Shown: positions 46,495 to 55,822, counted from the first letter of the stretch. The stretch is 64,000 nt of DNA from Rhizobium sp. Pop5 (GCF_024721175.1 NZ_CP099399.1:2790001-2854000), one strand, 5' to 3'. Notes: a model not told the origin generated them from the letters alone. Numbers and translations are program-made.

Positions 46495-47484
46495 ATGTCT
46501 CGTCTTATTCTCGCCACCTGTCTGGCTGCCTCGTTCGTTCTTCCCGCGATGGCGGAAGCGACCGACCGGCCGAAACAGCTCGTCATCATCTCCTTCGACG
46601 GCGCCCACGACAATGCGCTCTGGCTGAAGAGCCGCGAGATGGCGGCGAAGAACGGCGCCCACTTCACCTATTTCCTCTCCTGCACCTTCCTGATGAACGA
46701 GGCGGCGAAGAAGGCGTATCAGGCGCCGCATCAGAAACGCGGAAAATCCAATGTCGGCTTCGCACAGAGCGATGACGAAATCCGCGAGCGCCTCGGCAAT
46801 ATCTGGCACGCCCATCTCGAAGGCCACGACATATCGAGCCATGCCTGCGGTCATTTCGACGGCCGCCAGTGGAGCGAAGCCGACTGGTCGGCCGAATACG
46901 CCACCTTTCATGCGACGCTGAAGAATGCCTGGAAGGGCGTCGGCCTTGCGGAGCCGACCGGCTGGCAGGATCTCGTCAATCACGGCATCAAGGGATTTCG
47001 CGCGCCCTATCTCTCGGCAACGGCGGGCGCCGACATGATCGCCGCCGAAAAGAAGGCGGGCTTTTCCTATGATGCCAGCCTCGTCACCAAGGGCCCGGCC
47101 ATGCCTGTCGAGGAAGACGGCATCATCCGCTTCGGCCTGCCGCTGATCCCCGAAGGCCCGAGCGAAAAGCCGATCATCGGCATGGACTACAATCTCTTCG
47201 TCCGCCATTCCAAGGGCGAGGAAGACAGCGCCGATTCGAAGGAATTCGAGGATCGCGCCTACGCCGCCTTCTCCCAGGCCTTCGACCGCCAGTACAATGG
47301 CAACCGCATCCCCCTCCAGCTCGGCTTCCACTTCGTCGAAATGAACGGTGGCGCCTATTGGCGCGCGCTAGACCGACTGGTCAGCGACGTCTGCCACCGC
47401 GCGGACGTGGCCTGCGTCAGCTATTCGGAAGCGATCCCGATGATCGAGGCGCGCGGAAAGCTGGAGCGGACTTCAGGGCTCTGA
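46495..47484 (+). CDS. Secreted polysaccharide deacetylase family protein
   Basis: 329 residues; signal peptide about 1-20 (LPAMAEA). NodB-homology fold: IISFDGAHDN (about 30-39, in place of the usual TFDD), SSHACGHFDG with a metal-type His, and GFRAPYLS. The Asp pair of the first motif is changed to DGAHD, so catalysis is plausible but not certain. A GTG two codons upstream is an alternative start; the clear GGAGGG is 28 bases off. It lacks nod-gene neighbours, so it is not NodB. Confidence 0.75.
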   Translation: MSRLILATCLAASFVLPAMAEATDRPKQLVIISFDGAHDNALWLKSREMAAKNGAHFTYFLSCTFLMNEAAKKAYQAPHQKRGKSNVGFAQSDDEIRERLGNIWHAHLEGHDISSHACGHFDGRQWSEADWSAEYATFHATLKNAWKGVGLAEPTGWQDLVNHGIKGFRAPYLSATAGADMIAAEKKAGFSYDASLVTKGPAMPVEEDGIIRFGLPLIPEGPSEKPIIGMDYNLFVRHSKGEEDSADSKEFEDRAYAAFSQAFDRQYNGNRIPLQLGFHFVEMNGGAYWRALDRLVSDVCHRADVACVSYSEAIPMIEARGKLERTSGL

Positions 47485-47516
47485 CGGGAAGCTTTTTGAA
47501 CGAGGGGTGGTGCCGT

Positions 47517-47647
47517 GCGGCCCCCTCATCCGCCCTAACGGGCACCTTCTCCCCGCTGGGGCGAAGGGGGAACCGCGACCCCGCCACTTGCAGCCCCTTC
47601 TCCCCAGCGGGGAGAAGGTGGCCCGAAGGGTCGGATGAGGGGGCCGC
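47517..47647. repeat. Inverted-repeat element, family B copy 1
   Basis: Outer arms GCGGCCCCCTCATCCG and its complement (16 bp), then a small variable hairpin (GCCC-TAAC-GGGC on the left, ACCC-TTC-GGG on the right) and a conserved CTTCTCCCC-GCT-GGGGAGAAG hairpin. Related to the element at 63504-63662. Located between the convergent deacetylase and bacA genes. Confidence 0.75.
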
Positions 47648-47691
47648 TCGGCACAGCAGGCATTGAAGCCCCACTCATCCAGTCTCACCCA

Positions 47692-48957
47692 TCACCCATC
47701 GACATGCACGACGCCGGCTTCCCGCTCGAGATAATGCCGGTCGATCGCCGGCAGCGGCGCGTCTTCGATGGCCGCCTCGAAGGCCTTGAGGCGCTTGTGG
47801 ATGGAGAGCAGCTCGATGATCGTCGTCCAGGAATTGACCAGATACTGGAACGAGTTACTGACCTGGCCGAAGGCGGTCGAAATCTGCTGGAAGATACCGT
47901 AGGTGATCGTGCCCGCCACGATCGTCGGCACCAGCATAAAGATCACGAAGAGTGCGTCCGCCTGGATGTAGAAATAACGGGCGACGTTGAAATACATATA
48001 GTGGAAATACATTCGGTAGTAGTTGCGCCGAACATTGTTGAAGAGCTCTCTGACCGTCAGTGGCTGGGCTCTTTCCGCATGGTCCTCACCGTAAACGAGT
48101 TCCTTGCGATAGGCCGCTTCGACGCGCTGATTGCGGAAGTTCAGGCCCGGCAGCTTGATACCGGCCACCGCGAGCAGCAGCGTGCCGAACGCCGACCAGA
48201 AAAGCGCCAGCCAGAAGAGCGAATTCGCCAGCGGGCCGATGACCGGCAGTTCGGTCACGTAATGCGACAGCGCCAGCAGGATCGGAAGGAAGACCACGAG
48301 TGTCATGACCGAGTTGATAAGGCTGATGCCGAGACCCTCGAGGGTGCTCGAAAAGCGCATCGTGTCTTCCTGAACGCGCTGCGAAGCACCTTCGATGTGA
48401 CGCAGCTTTTCCCACTTGGACATGTAGAAATTGTTCATCGCCGTGCGCCAGCGGAAGATGTAGTGGCTCGTGAAGAAGTCGGTCATGATCGACACGAACA
48501 TGCTGAGGAAGGCGATCTGACAGAAAACCCACATCAGGCTGTAGAAATTGTCGACAGAAATGCCCGGCTGCTTCGACAAGGCATTTTGGAGAAGGTCACC
48601 GAACGGGCGGCGCCAATTGTTGATCACGACGGTGATCTGGACGCCGAAATAGGTCACGAAGATAATCAGCGCCGAACCCCAGATCGACCACAGCTTCCAG
48701 GGATGGTTCCGCGCTATCAGATGCCACGAGCCGCAGAAGATCAGCGCCGACAGAAAGAAATAGCTGTAGAACCAGATATTTTCCGGCAGCAGGAAGAAGG
48801 AGAGATCGATCGGCTGCTGCTCTTCCGGAACCGGTGCAAAGCCAAACGACGCGCCGAGACCGGCCGCGAGGAAATACCAGCCCAATATTGAAATTAGTGT
48901 CCAGACGACAAGCGAAATGAAGAAAGATTTCGGCTGGGGAAAGAAGGAATGAAACAC
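47692..48957 (-). CDS. bacA: BacA/SbmA family peptide transporter
   Basis: 421 residues from a GTG start (VFHSFFPQPKSFFISLVVW), matching the N-terminus and length of rhizobial BacA; the frame is open 16 codons further. Seven or so membrane segments. SbmA_BacA family: imports Pro-rich and Cys-rich peptides and affects very-long-chain-fatty-acid-modified lipid A. In rhizobia entering IRLC legumes BacA is needed for bacteroid survival against NCR peptides. The gene stands alone. Confidence 0.92.
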   Translation of the reverse strand: MFHSFFPQPKSFFISLVVWTLISILGWYFLAAGLGASFGFAPVPEEQQPIDLSFFLLPENIWFYSYFFLSALIFCGSWHLIARNHPWKLWSIWGSALIIFVTYFGVQITVVINNWRRPFGDLLQNALSKQPGISVDNFYSLMWVFCQIAFLSMFVSIMTDFFTSHYIFRWRTAMNNFYMSKWEKLRHIEGASQRVQEDTMRFSSTLEGLGISLINSVMTLVVFLPILLALSHYVTELPVIGPLANSLFWLALFWSAFGTLLLAVAGIKLPGLNFRNQRVEAAYRKELVYGEDHAERAQPLTVRELFNNVRRNYYRMYFHYMYFNVARYFYIQADALFVIFMLVPTIVAGTITYGIFQQISTAFGQVSNSFQYLVNSWTTIIELLSIHKRLKAFEAAIEDAPLPAIDRHYLEREAGVVHVDG

Positions 48958-49080
48958 GGGAGGCTTTGCTTTCCTGAACTGTGAGTCTCGGGAGTGTCGG
49001 AACACTGATTGTGCCGGAAACTAAGGCAGTTCGAAGGAAGCAGCAATGGGTTCGGCCGATTGTTACGCAGATGTAACGGG

Positions 49081-50265
49081 CTAAACGATTTTCTTGATGA
49101 TGGGCATGACAAGCGCCGCGCAGACAAGGAGTGCCGCGGCGGCGATCACCGTCGGCACGGTGAAATTGCCTGAACGTTCGGCGATCCAGCCGGCGACGAT
49201 CGGCCCGACGATCTGGCCGACGCCGAAGGCCGCCGTCATCATCGCGAGAATCCGCCGCGGGCTTTCGGGGGCAAGCTTGCGGCCGATCTGCAGCCCGTAA
49301 GCGGTGATCGCGAGGAACGTCGCCCCGAACAGCGCCCCGCCGATCAGCGGCGCGACCGACGGCGGCAACGCCACGGTCGCAAGCACGCCGGCAGCCTCGA
49401 CCACAAGGGCGGCGACATACACGCCACCCAGCCCGAGCGGCCTCACCAGCGGCTTCCAGGCGAAGAGCGCGACCGCCGATGTCAGCCCGGCGATGAACCA
49501 GCAGAGAAACTCGACGAAGGGTCCCGTCGCAGACAGCCGCGCGATGGTGACGAGAAACGTTGCCGTAATGACGTAGCCGAAGCCGAACAGCCCGTAGGAC
49601 AGCGTCACGAGCACCATCGGCCGGCCCCAGACGAGCGCCGGCTCCTTGCCCGCCCCTGCCGATTGCGCAGGTTCCGATGGCAAGAGCCACCAGACCACGA
49701 CGAGGCTTGCCGCGCAGTAGAGAGCCCCGCCGATCCAGTCGGCGCGCCAGCCGTCCGGCCCGTCGTGAAAACCGAAGCCGATCAAGAGCACCATCACCGA
49801 GGAAAGCGCGATCCCTGCCCCCGGCCCGCCGAAATGCGCCGCCTGCACATGGTCGTTGCCGGCGGCCGCCCCATGGCTGAGCACGATCGACGAGGTGAAG
49901 ACCATCGCAAAGGCGCTCGCAAGCCCGGCGAGGAAGCGGATCACGGCAAAGACCACGACGGAATCGGTGGCCGCCATGGCCGCAAGCAGGATCGCCGTGG
50001 CAAAGAGCGCCAGCAGCGCCACCATCCGTTCGCGTCCTGCCGCCCAGCCATAGGCGGCCAGTACGGCCCCGACGAGATAACCGACGAAATTCGCCGAGGC
50101 GATGAGGCCGGCATCGGCCGCCGAAATCGGCACGCCGCTCATCATGCCGGGCAGGATCGGCGTGTAGGAGAAGCGCCCGAAGCCCATGGCCGCCGCCATC
50201 GCGACGGCGCCGGCAGCGGCAGTGGAAACGAGATTGGGCGCGGAGCGAGGAGGACGGGAAAGCAT
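49081..50265 (-). CDS. YbfB/YjiJ family MFS transporter
   Basis: 394 residues from ATG at 50265; an in-frame GTG at 50298 adds 11 basic residues unlike family N-termini. Twelve hydrophobic segments; GFGRFSYTPILPGM (about 28-41) is the YbfB/YjiJ signature. Substrate unknown. Divergent from a PadR-type regulator, with direct and inverted repeats in the shared upstream region, so probably under its control. Confidence 0.83.
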   Translation of the reverse strand: MLSRPPRSAPNLVSTAAAGAVAMAAAMGFGRFSYTPILPGMMSGVPISAADAGLIASANFVGYLVGAVLAAYGWAAGRERMVALLALFATAILLAAMAATDSVVVFAVIRFLAGLASAFAMVFTSSIVLSHGAAAGNDHVQAAHFGGPGAGIALSSVMVLLIGFGFHDGPDGWRADWIGGALYCAASLVVVWWLLPSEPAQSAGAGKEPALVWGRPMVLVTLSYGLFGFGYVITATFLVTIARLSATGPFVEFLCWFIAGLTSAVALFAWKPLVRPLGLGGVYVAALVVEAAGVLATVALPPSVAPLIGGALFGATFLAITAYGLQIGRKLAPESPRRILAMMTAAFGVGQIVGPIVAGWIAERSGNFTVPTVIAAAALLVCAALVMPIIKKIV

Positions 50266-50375
50266 GCAGCGCTTATCGCGCCGCAGCGCATTCGCCACAA
50301 ACGAGTAATTCTGATCGATCGATCAATTCCGCGAAAGATCGGATTTCCACCACCGCCCTTGAAATGAGTTATCTT

Positions 50376-50410
50376 ACGATATATGTTTTACGACATAGTC
50401 AACGATATAT
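50376..50410. promoter_or_regulatory. Putative PadR operator region
   Basis: TATGT-N6-ACATA (50382-50397) sits between two direct repeats ACGATATAT (50376-50384 and 50402-50410). PadR-type proteins bind ATGT/ACAT dyads. It is just upstream of the padR-type start and 110 bases from the MFS gene. Confidence 0.5.
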
Positions 50411-50431
50411 CCAACGATGAAAGGAAAAACC

Positions 50432-51007
50432 ATGAGAGGTTTTAAAGGCGGCATGTTCGGCGGTGGTTTCCGCATGGGCCGCAAGTTCGCAGCGGGCGAC
50501 CTGCAGCTCGTCATCCTGGCTCTGCTCGATGAGCGGCCATGCCATGGCTATGAACTGATCAAGATCCTGGAGGAGCGCTCCGGCGGCTTCTACGTACCGA
50601 GCCCGGGCGTCATCTATCCCGCGCTCACCTATCTCGAAGAGACCGGCCTTGCCGAAGTGGAGAATGAGGGCGCCAAGAAGCTCTATCGCATCACCGAGGC
50701 CGGCCGCCGCCGCGTCGCCGAAAACCGCGAGATGATTCTGCATACGCTCGCCAAGCTCGAACGCATCGGCGAAAAGATGGCCTATGTGAAGCGCGTCTTC
50801 GAAAGCGACCGTCACGGCGCCGACGAGGGCGACGATGGCGACTTCATGCAGGACGGCGGCGATATCCGCGCGGCCCGCATGCTGCTGCGCTCAGCGCTTC
50901 GGATGCGCTATCCCTGGTCCAAACCCGAAGCCGCCCGCATCGCCGGCATCCTGGAACGCGCCGCCACGGAGATCCTGCAGGGCGGCAGGCCTGAGACGCG
51001 GGGGTGA
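50432..51007 (+). CDS. PadR-family transcriptional regulator
   Basis: 191 residues. Winged helix: LQLVILALLDERPCHGYELIKILEERS (about 22-48), GVIYPALTYLEETGL, wing KKLYRITEAGRR. Long C-terminal helical part for dimerisation. The Gly/Phe/Arg-rich leader (RGFKGGMFGGGFRMGRKF) is seen in many alpha-proteobacterial PadR proteins. Chosen start has AAAGGA upstream; an ATG at 50417 is the alternative. Divergent from the MFS gene. Confidence 0.86.
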   Translation: MRGFKGGMFGGGFRMGRKFAAGDLQLVILALLDERPCHGYELIKILEERSGGFYVPSPGVIYPALTYLEETGLAEVENEGAKKLYRITEAGRRRVAENREMILHTLAKLERIGEKMAYVKRVFESDRHGADEGDDGDFMQDGGDIRAARMLLRSALRMRYPWSKPEAARIAGILERAATEILQGGRPETRG

Positions 51008-51063
51008 GCACGAAGGTTGGCCACCAAAGCTGAGTGAGTTAATGGATGAGCCGACCTCCCCCT

Positions 51064-51200
51064 CCTCATTCCTGTGCATGTCACAGGAATCCAGTGCGCC
51101 CAAGTCCTTGGGCGCAGGAGACTCTTTTCAACTGCTCATGGCGTCATTCACCGCGCAGACGCGCGGTGGCTGGATTCCTGTGACAAGCACAGGAATGAGG
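51064..51200. repeat. Inverted-repeat element, family A copy 1
   Basis: Two units face inward. Each has a conserved hairpin (ATTCCTGTG paired with CACAGGAAT) ending in CCAG, then a variable stem with GTCC/GTCT loop: GCGCCCAA stem at 51096-51115 and CACCGCGC stem at 51149-51168. Outer arms 31 bp, one mismatch. Lies between padR and map; very similar to 60515-60657. Confidence 0.85.
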
Positions 51201-51301
51201 GAGGAGAAGTGAGCGCCCGACGAAGTGCCAGGGAGACGCGGCTGATCGCGACAACCATCGGAATCCCCAAAGGGCGCGGCCTCCCCAATACGGTTTCAGC
51301 C

Positions 51302-52060
51302 CTACCCCCGCTCATCCGGCAGCGTCAAAATCATCGGCCCATTCCGCGTTGCAACCACCGTATGCTCGTATTGCACGGTCGGCGCCTTCGGATCGGCATA
51401 GAGCGTCCAGGCATCGTCGCCGCCTTCGGCCCAAGTCGCGCCGAGCGAAAGGAAGGGCTCGACGGTGAAGACGAGACCATCAGTCATCACGCGCTTTTCC
51501 GAAGGGTCCGGCCAGGTCGAAAGCTCGGCCGGCTCCTCGTGCAGCGAGCGGCCGACGCCGTGGCTCGCGAGGTTCGCGACCAGCGTATAGCGGTTCTTCT
51601 GCGCGAAAGCGCCGACGGCAGTGCCGATCTTTGCCAGCGGTTCGCCCGATTTCACCTGATTGAGACCGACCCAGAGCGCCCGCCTGCCATCGCGGCAGAG
51701 CCGTTCGATCTTCGGCTTGACCGGCGGCACGGCAAAGGAAGCGCCGGTATCGGCGAAGAAGCCGTCCTTCTCAGCCGAGACGTCGATATTGATGAGATCG
51801 CCGGCGCGGATGACGCGCGGGCCTGGAATGCCGTGGGCGATTTCCTCGTTGATGCTGATGCAGGTCGCACCCGGAAATTGGTAGCAGAACTCCGGTGCCG
51901 AGCGCGCACCCGCATCCTCGAGCACCTTGCGGCCGATCTGGTCGAGCTCCAGCGTCGTCATGCCGGGCTCCATCGCCGCGGCCATCACCTGAATGGCGTT
52001 GGCGCAGATGCGGCCGATTTCCTTGAGCTTCACCAGTTCGTCGTCGTCTACGATGACCAT
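51302..52060 (-). CDS. map: Type I methionine aminopeptidase
   Basis: 252 residues; removes N-terminal Met from nascent proteins. Metal ligands recognisable in NIDVSAEKDGFFADTG (two Asp), ASHGVGRSLHEEP (His), FTVEP (Glu) and the C-terminal QYEHTVV (Glu). HGIPGPR carries the substrate-side His. Rhizobia usually carry more than one map; this is probably an additional copy. It precedes, on the same strand, only repeat sequence. Confidence 0.93.
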   Translation of the reverse strand: MVIVDDDELVKLKEIGRICANAIQVMAAAMEPGMTTLELDQIGRKVLEDAGARSAPEFCYQFPGATCISINEEIAHGIPGPRVIRAGDLINIDVSAEKDGFFADTGASFAVPPVKPKIERLCRDGRRALWVGLNQVKSGEPLAKIGTAVGAFAQKNRYTLVANLASHGVGRSLHEEPAELSTWPDPSEKRVMTDGLVFTVEPFLSLGATWAEGGDDAWTLYADPKAPTVQYEHTVVATRNGPMILTLPDERG

Positions 52061-52099
52061 TCGTCTTTTCCGGGCTGGTAGAGGGCAGCCGCGGCCACC

Positions 52100-53170
52100 T
52101 CAAGCTGTGGCTTTCGCCCCTTCGTCCTTTTCAGTCAATGCCTTTCTGACGATCGGCGCCACTTTCGTTCCGTAGAGCTCGATGCCGCGCATGATCTGAT
52201 CATGCGGCATCAGGCCGATCGCCATCTGCAGCAGGAAACGATCGTTCTTGAAAAGCGCGTGATGGGCGATGATCTTTTCGGCGACCACCTCGGGATCGCC
52301 GAGGAAGAGCGCGCCGTTCGGCCCGCGCGACATGTCGAAATGCGCCCGGCTGGTCGGTCCCCAGCCGCGCTCGCGGCCGATGCGGTTCATCACTTCGGCC
52401 TGCGGCCCGTAGAATTGCTCGGCCGCCTTTTCCGTCGTGTCGGCGATGAAACCGTGAACGTTGATGCTGGTCTTCAGCTTCGCCTGGTCCTGCCCAGCCC
52501 GACGCGCCGCCTCACGATAGAGATCGAAGAGCGGCGCAAAACGGCGCGGCTCACCGCCGATGATCGCCAGCGCCACCGGCAGGCCGAGAGCACCGGCGCG
52601 CGCCACCGACTGCGGTGTGCCGCCGACGGCGACCCAGAGCGGCAACGGATCCTGCAGCGGCCGGGGATAGACGCCGCGACCGCGGATCGGCGCGCGAAGC
52701 TCACCGCTCCAGTCGACCGTCTCGCTGTCACGCAGCGCCAACAGCAGATCGAGCTTCTCTTCGAAAAGCTGGTCGTAATCTTCGAGATTGTAGCCGAACA
52801 GCGGGAAGGACTCGATGAAGGAGCCGCGCCCCGCCATGATCTCAGCCCGGCCGTTGGAGATCAGGTCGAGGGTCGAGAATTGCTGAAAGACACGCACCGG
52901 ATCATCCGAGGAAAGCACGGTGACTGCGCTCGTCAGCCGAATGTTCTTCGTTTTGACGGCCGCCGCTGCCAACGCCACCGCGGGAGCTGACGCCGCATAG
53001 TCCGGCCGATGATGTTCGCCGAGCCCGAAGACGTCGAGCCCCACCTGATCGGCAAGCTCGATCTCCTCGATCAGATGCTTCAGCCGCTCTGCCCCTTCCG
53101 CTCCCTTGGCGCGGGAGGGATTAGGATTGACGTCCGCGAAGGTATAAAGCCCCAATTCCATTGTCGGCAT
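52100..53170 (-). CDS. LLM-class (luciferase-like) flavin-dependent oxidoreductase
   Basis: 356 residues, bacterial-luciferase TIM barrel using FMNH2 or F420. N-terminal [25 protein letters not shown] (about 48-62), [18 protein letters not shown] (about 97-114). The substrate is unknown; related proteins include alkanal monooxygenase-like enzymes. MetAP gene lies 40 bases downstream on the same strand. The start could also be three codons later. Confidence 0.87.
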   Translation of the reverse strand: MPTMELGLYTFADVNPNPSRAKGAEGAERLKHLIEEIELADQVGLDVFGLGEHHRPDYAASAPAVALAAAAVKTKNIRLTSAVTVLSSDDPVRVFQQFSTLDLISNGRAEIMAGRGSFIESFPLFGYNLEDYDQLFEEKLDLLLALRDSETVDWSGELRAPIRGRGVYPRPLQDPLPLWVAVGGTPQSVARAGALGLPVALAIIGGEPRRFAPLFDLYREAARRAGQDQAKLKTSINVHGFIADTTEKAAEQFYGPQAEVMNRIGRERGWGPTSRAHFDMSRGPNGALFLGDPEVVAEKIIAHHALFKNDRFLLQMAIGLMPHDQIMRGIELYGTKVAPIVRKALTEKDEGAKATA

Positions 53171-53294
53171 CCCGTTGAACTCGACCCGCAGATAAGGATC
53201 GCCAAGAGCGAACGCAAATACAAACTATGGAACGGAATGTTCGAGAATCTTGATAGCGGTTGGATGGTTCGACGATGTCGCTCAGGCTTGGCCG

Positions 53295-53368
53295 GCAGCT
53301 CGCTAGAAGTCTTTGCGCCGTAGACACGGCGCTGCTGGATTCCTGTGACAAGCACAGGAATGAGGGAG
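53295..53368. repeat. Family A unit, reverse orientation
   Basis: Conserved hairpin arm at 53335-53368 (34 bases, identical to the right arm of the 60515-60657 copy), then CAG and a variable stem GCGCCGT closed by AGAC (GTCT on the other strand) at 53315-53332, then AGACTT on the complementary strand. Faces the unit at 53474-53537. Confidence 0.8.
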
Positions 53369-53473
53369 CAAGAAGTGCGCACCCCGCCACTCATATCCAT
53401 TATCATTCAAAGCATTAGTATCAGATGCTAATTGGGTGAAGCAGTTGTTGTTGAACACTTTGAGTGCCAAGAA
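53369..53473. other. Spacer between two family A units
   Basis: 105 bases, more AT-rich than the surroundings (ATCATTCAAAGCATTAG-like sequence). No gene visible; it may be remnant or host sequence enclosed by the two units. Confidence 0.5.
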
Positions 53474-53537
53474 CTCCCTCATTCCTGTGCTCGTCACAGG
53501 AATCCAGCAGTCGCGCGTCCGCGCGACGAGAGACTTT
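53474..53537. repeat. Family A unit, forward orientation
   Basis: 34-base conserved arm (53474-53507, one mismatch), then a variable stem GTCGCGC closed by GTCC (53510-53527) and GAGAGACTTT. It ends exactly at the stop codon of the GIY-YIG gene. Confidence 0.8.
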
Positions 53538-53828
53538 TCACAGCCCCAGCAGATGAAACGAAATATCCTCCCACTGAGGATTTTCCCGCTCGATCAGATT
53601 GAGCTTCCATTGCCTCGGCCACTTCTTGATCGTCTTCTCCCGCGTGATCGCGGTCGTCAGCAAATCATGCTCCTCGAACCAGACCAGCGTCTTGACTCCA
53701 TACTTCGACGTAAAGCCTGGCGTCAGTTCATTCTGGTGCTCGTATAGTCGCCCGGCCAGGTCGCGTGTCACACCGGTGTAGAGTGTGCCGTTACGTGCGG
53801 ATGCAAGAATGTAGACATAACCCTTCAT
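53538..53828 (-). CDS. Stand-alone GIY-YIG nuclease domain protein
   Basis: 96 residues, one GIY-YIG domain (UvrC/Slx1-like small type). YVYILA (about 4-9) and LYTGVTRDLAGRLYEHQ (about 16-32) hold the two Tyr motifs and the catalytic Arg; the Glu is in REKTIKKWPRQWK-type segment. Such short proteins are common in bacteria with no settled role. Its stop codon abuts a family A repeat unit, an association worth testing. Confidence 0.85.
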   Translation of the reverse strand: MKGYVYILASARNGTLYTGVTRDLAGRLYEHQNELTPGFTSKYGVKTLVWFEEHDLLTTAITREKTIKKWPRQWKLNLIERENPQWEDISFHLLGL

Positions 53829-54004
53829 GCCGGCAGATTGGCACAGGACGCATTCCGCGTCGACAGAGGCGCGAACGCGACCAAATTACCAATTCCAGCT
53901 AGTTTCAACGACTTCCAGGTATCGGCGGAATCACCTCCCAAGCTGCCTCACACCGCGCTTGAAGCGTCGGGACGGCGCGGCCTTCACCGCGCCGTCTCCA
54001 CTGC

Positions 54005-54472
54005 TCACATCTTCGCCAGCAGTTCCGCCAGCTGGTCCGCAGCCTTACCCCAGCCTTCATGGAAGCCCATCTTCTCGTGCGCTTCCTTGTCCTCGGCGCG
54101 CCAGTGCAGCGCCTTGGCGGTGTATTTCGTCCTGCCGTTGCCGAGTTCTTCGAGCAGGATGACGCCCGTGAAGAAGGGTTTTTCGGCCGGCACCCAGGCG
54201 CTGGTATAGGCATCGGTGAAGACGATCTTTTCGTTCTCGATGATTTCGAGATAGACGCCGCGGTTCGGGTATTGATTGCCCTCGGGATCCTGCATCACGA
54301 TGACATTGGCGCCGCCGGGGCGGACGTCGAGTTTTGCTTCCGCCACGCCCCAGGGGCGCGGTACGAACCACTGTTTCAGCAGCTCCGGATCGGTCCATGC
54401 CCGGTAGATCTTCTCGCGCGGGGCATCGAATTCGCGAACGAGGACAAGTTCATGCTGCGTGCTGGCGGTCAT
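54005..54472 (-). CDS. AHSA1/SRPBCC domain protein
   Basis: 155 residues, a single START-like hydrophobic-pocket fold (AHSA1 type): REFDAPREKIYRAWTDPELLKQWF (about 13-36), PGGANVIVMQDPEGNQYPNRGVY, then C-terminal HEGWGKAADQLAELLAKM. GGAGAG lies before the ATG. AHSA1 proteins are frequent partners of YCII/DGPF proteins and ECF sigma factors; here the ECF42 gene ends 90 bases upstream on the same strand. Confidence 0.87.
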   Translation of the reverse strand: MTASTQHELVLVREFDAPREKIYRAWTDPELLKQWFVPRPWGVAEAKLDVRPGGANVIVMQDPEGNQYPNRGVYLEIIENEKIVFTDAYTSAWVPAEKPFFTGVILLEELGNGRTKYTAKALHWRAEDKEAHEKMGFHEGWGKAADQLAELLAKM

Positions 54473-54562
54473 TTCAACATCTCTCCGTTTGAATGAAACC
54501 TGTTTCGTCTCAGGTTGTTACAAGGACGTGTCGAAGTTCGGCATTGCGACAGCATGCTTGAA

Positions 54563-55822
54563 TTATTTTGCGACCGGCTGCGCCGCCTCTTCCTGCATCT
54601 TGTCGATCTGGTGGCGGATATGAGCAGCCTCCGCCGCAGACTGGGCAAGCGCGATGGCGCGGTCGAAGGCTTCGCGCGCCTGGCCGTTGCGGCCGAGTTG
54701 CTTCAACAGATTGCCGCGCAGACCATGATAGTAGAAATAGCCGTCGAGCTTCTCGCCGAGCGGTTCCACGACATCGAGCGCGGCCTGCGCCCCCTGCAAT
54801 TTGGAAATCACCACCGCCCGATTGAGCATGACGACGGGCGACGGCTGGATACGCTCCAGCGCGCGATAAAGCAGATCGATCTCGACCCAGTCTGTATCTT
54901 CAGCGCGTTTTGCCCGGGAATGAATCGCGGCGATCGCCGCCTGGATCTGGAAGGGCCCAGGCCGGCGATGACGCAGCGCCTTGTCGAGCAGCGCCAGCGC
55001 CTCGTTGATGAAGAGCTGGTTCCAGAGCGAGCGGTCCTGATCCTCAAGCAGCACGATCTCCCCCTCGGCACTGAAGCGCGCCGGCCGGCGCGAGATCTGC
55101 AGAAGCATCAGCGCAAGCAGCCCCATCATCTCCGGCTCGGAGGGAAAAATGCGCAGCATGAGGCGCGCAAGCCGGATCGCCTCGTCGCTGAAGGCGGTCG
55201 CATCATGTTTGGGATCGGCCTGGCTGTAGCCCTCGTTGAAGATGAGATAGATCATGGTGCTGACGATCGAAAGCCGCTCCGCCCGCTCCTCGGGGCTCGG
55301 CGTCTCGAAAGGCACCCCCGCCTTGGCGACGCGTGCCTTGGCGCGGGTGATGCGCTGCTCCATGGCACTTTCGGACACCAGGAAGGCGCGGGCGATCTGT
55401 GTCACCGAAAGGCCGGAGACGATGCGCAGCGCCAGCGCGATCTGCTGGGTCGCGGGCAGATCGGGATGGCAGCAGATGAAGAGAAGCCGCAGGATGTCGT
55501 CGCGATAGTTGGAATCATCAAGCCGCTCGGCGATATCGCTTTCGGCATCCTCCGTATCGGAGATCGTATCTTCATCCGGCAGGGCCTGCAGCTTCGAGCG
55601 CTTGCGCACGGCATCGATGCCGCTGTTGCGCCCGACGAAGATCAGCCAGGCCGTTGGATCGCGCGGCGGCCCTTTCTCCGGCCAGGTCCGGATCGCCCTC
55701 AGGCATGCCTCCTGGAACGCCTCTTCCGCGGTATCGAGATTGCGGAAATAGCGCAGCAGCGCGCCGAGCGCCTTGGGGCGGGCAGAAGCAAGCGCGAGGT
55801 CGATCCAGGCAATGTCGGTCAT
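54563..55822 (-). CDS. ECF-type RNA polymerase sigma factor, ECF42 group
   Basis: 419 residues, about twice the size of a normal ECF factor. N-terminal sigma2 (ALLRYFRNLDTAEEAFQEACLRAI, about 20-43) and sigma4 (QQIALALRIVSGLSVTQIAR, about 126-145) are followed by a long C-terminal part (about 190-419) with TPR-like helices, the ECF42 hallmark. No anti-sigma factor is present; in this group the extension replaces it. The gene overlaps the DGPF gene by ATGA. The target promoters are unknown here, though the downstream AHSA1 gene is a candidate. Confidence 0.88.
   Translation of the reverse strand: MTDIAWIDLALASARPKALGALLRYFRNLDTAEEAFQEACLRAIRTWPEKGPPRDPTAWLIFVGRNSGIDAVRKRSKLQALPDEDTISDTEDAESDIAERLDDSNYRDDILRLLFICCHPDLPATQQIALALRIVSGLSVTQIARAFLVSESAMEQRITRAKARVAKAGVPFETPSPEERAERLSIVSTMIYLIFNEGYSQADPKHDATAFSDEAIRLARLMLRIFPSEPEMMGLLALMLLQISRRPARFSAEGEIVLLEDQDRSLWNQLFINEALALLDKALRHRRPGPFQIQAAIAAIHSRAKRAEDTDWVEIDLLYRALERIQPSPVVMLNRAVVISKLQGAQAALDVVEPLGEKLDGYFYYHGLRGNLLKQLGRNGQAREAFDRAIALAQSAAEAAHIRHQIDKMQEEAAQPVAK

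Noticed and set aside
46495..47484. NodB
   Set aside because: Secreted, with an altered catalytic motif and no nod genes around; NodB is a short cytosolic protein.
47635..48891. 418-codon plus-strand open frame
   Set aside because: Antisense to bacA.
51074..52081. 335-codon plus-strand open frame
   Set aside because: Begins in a family A repeat and runs antisense to map.
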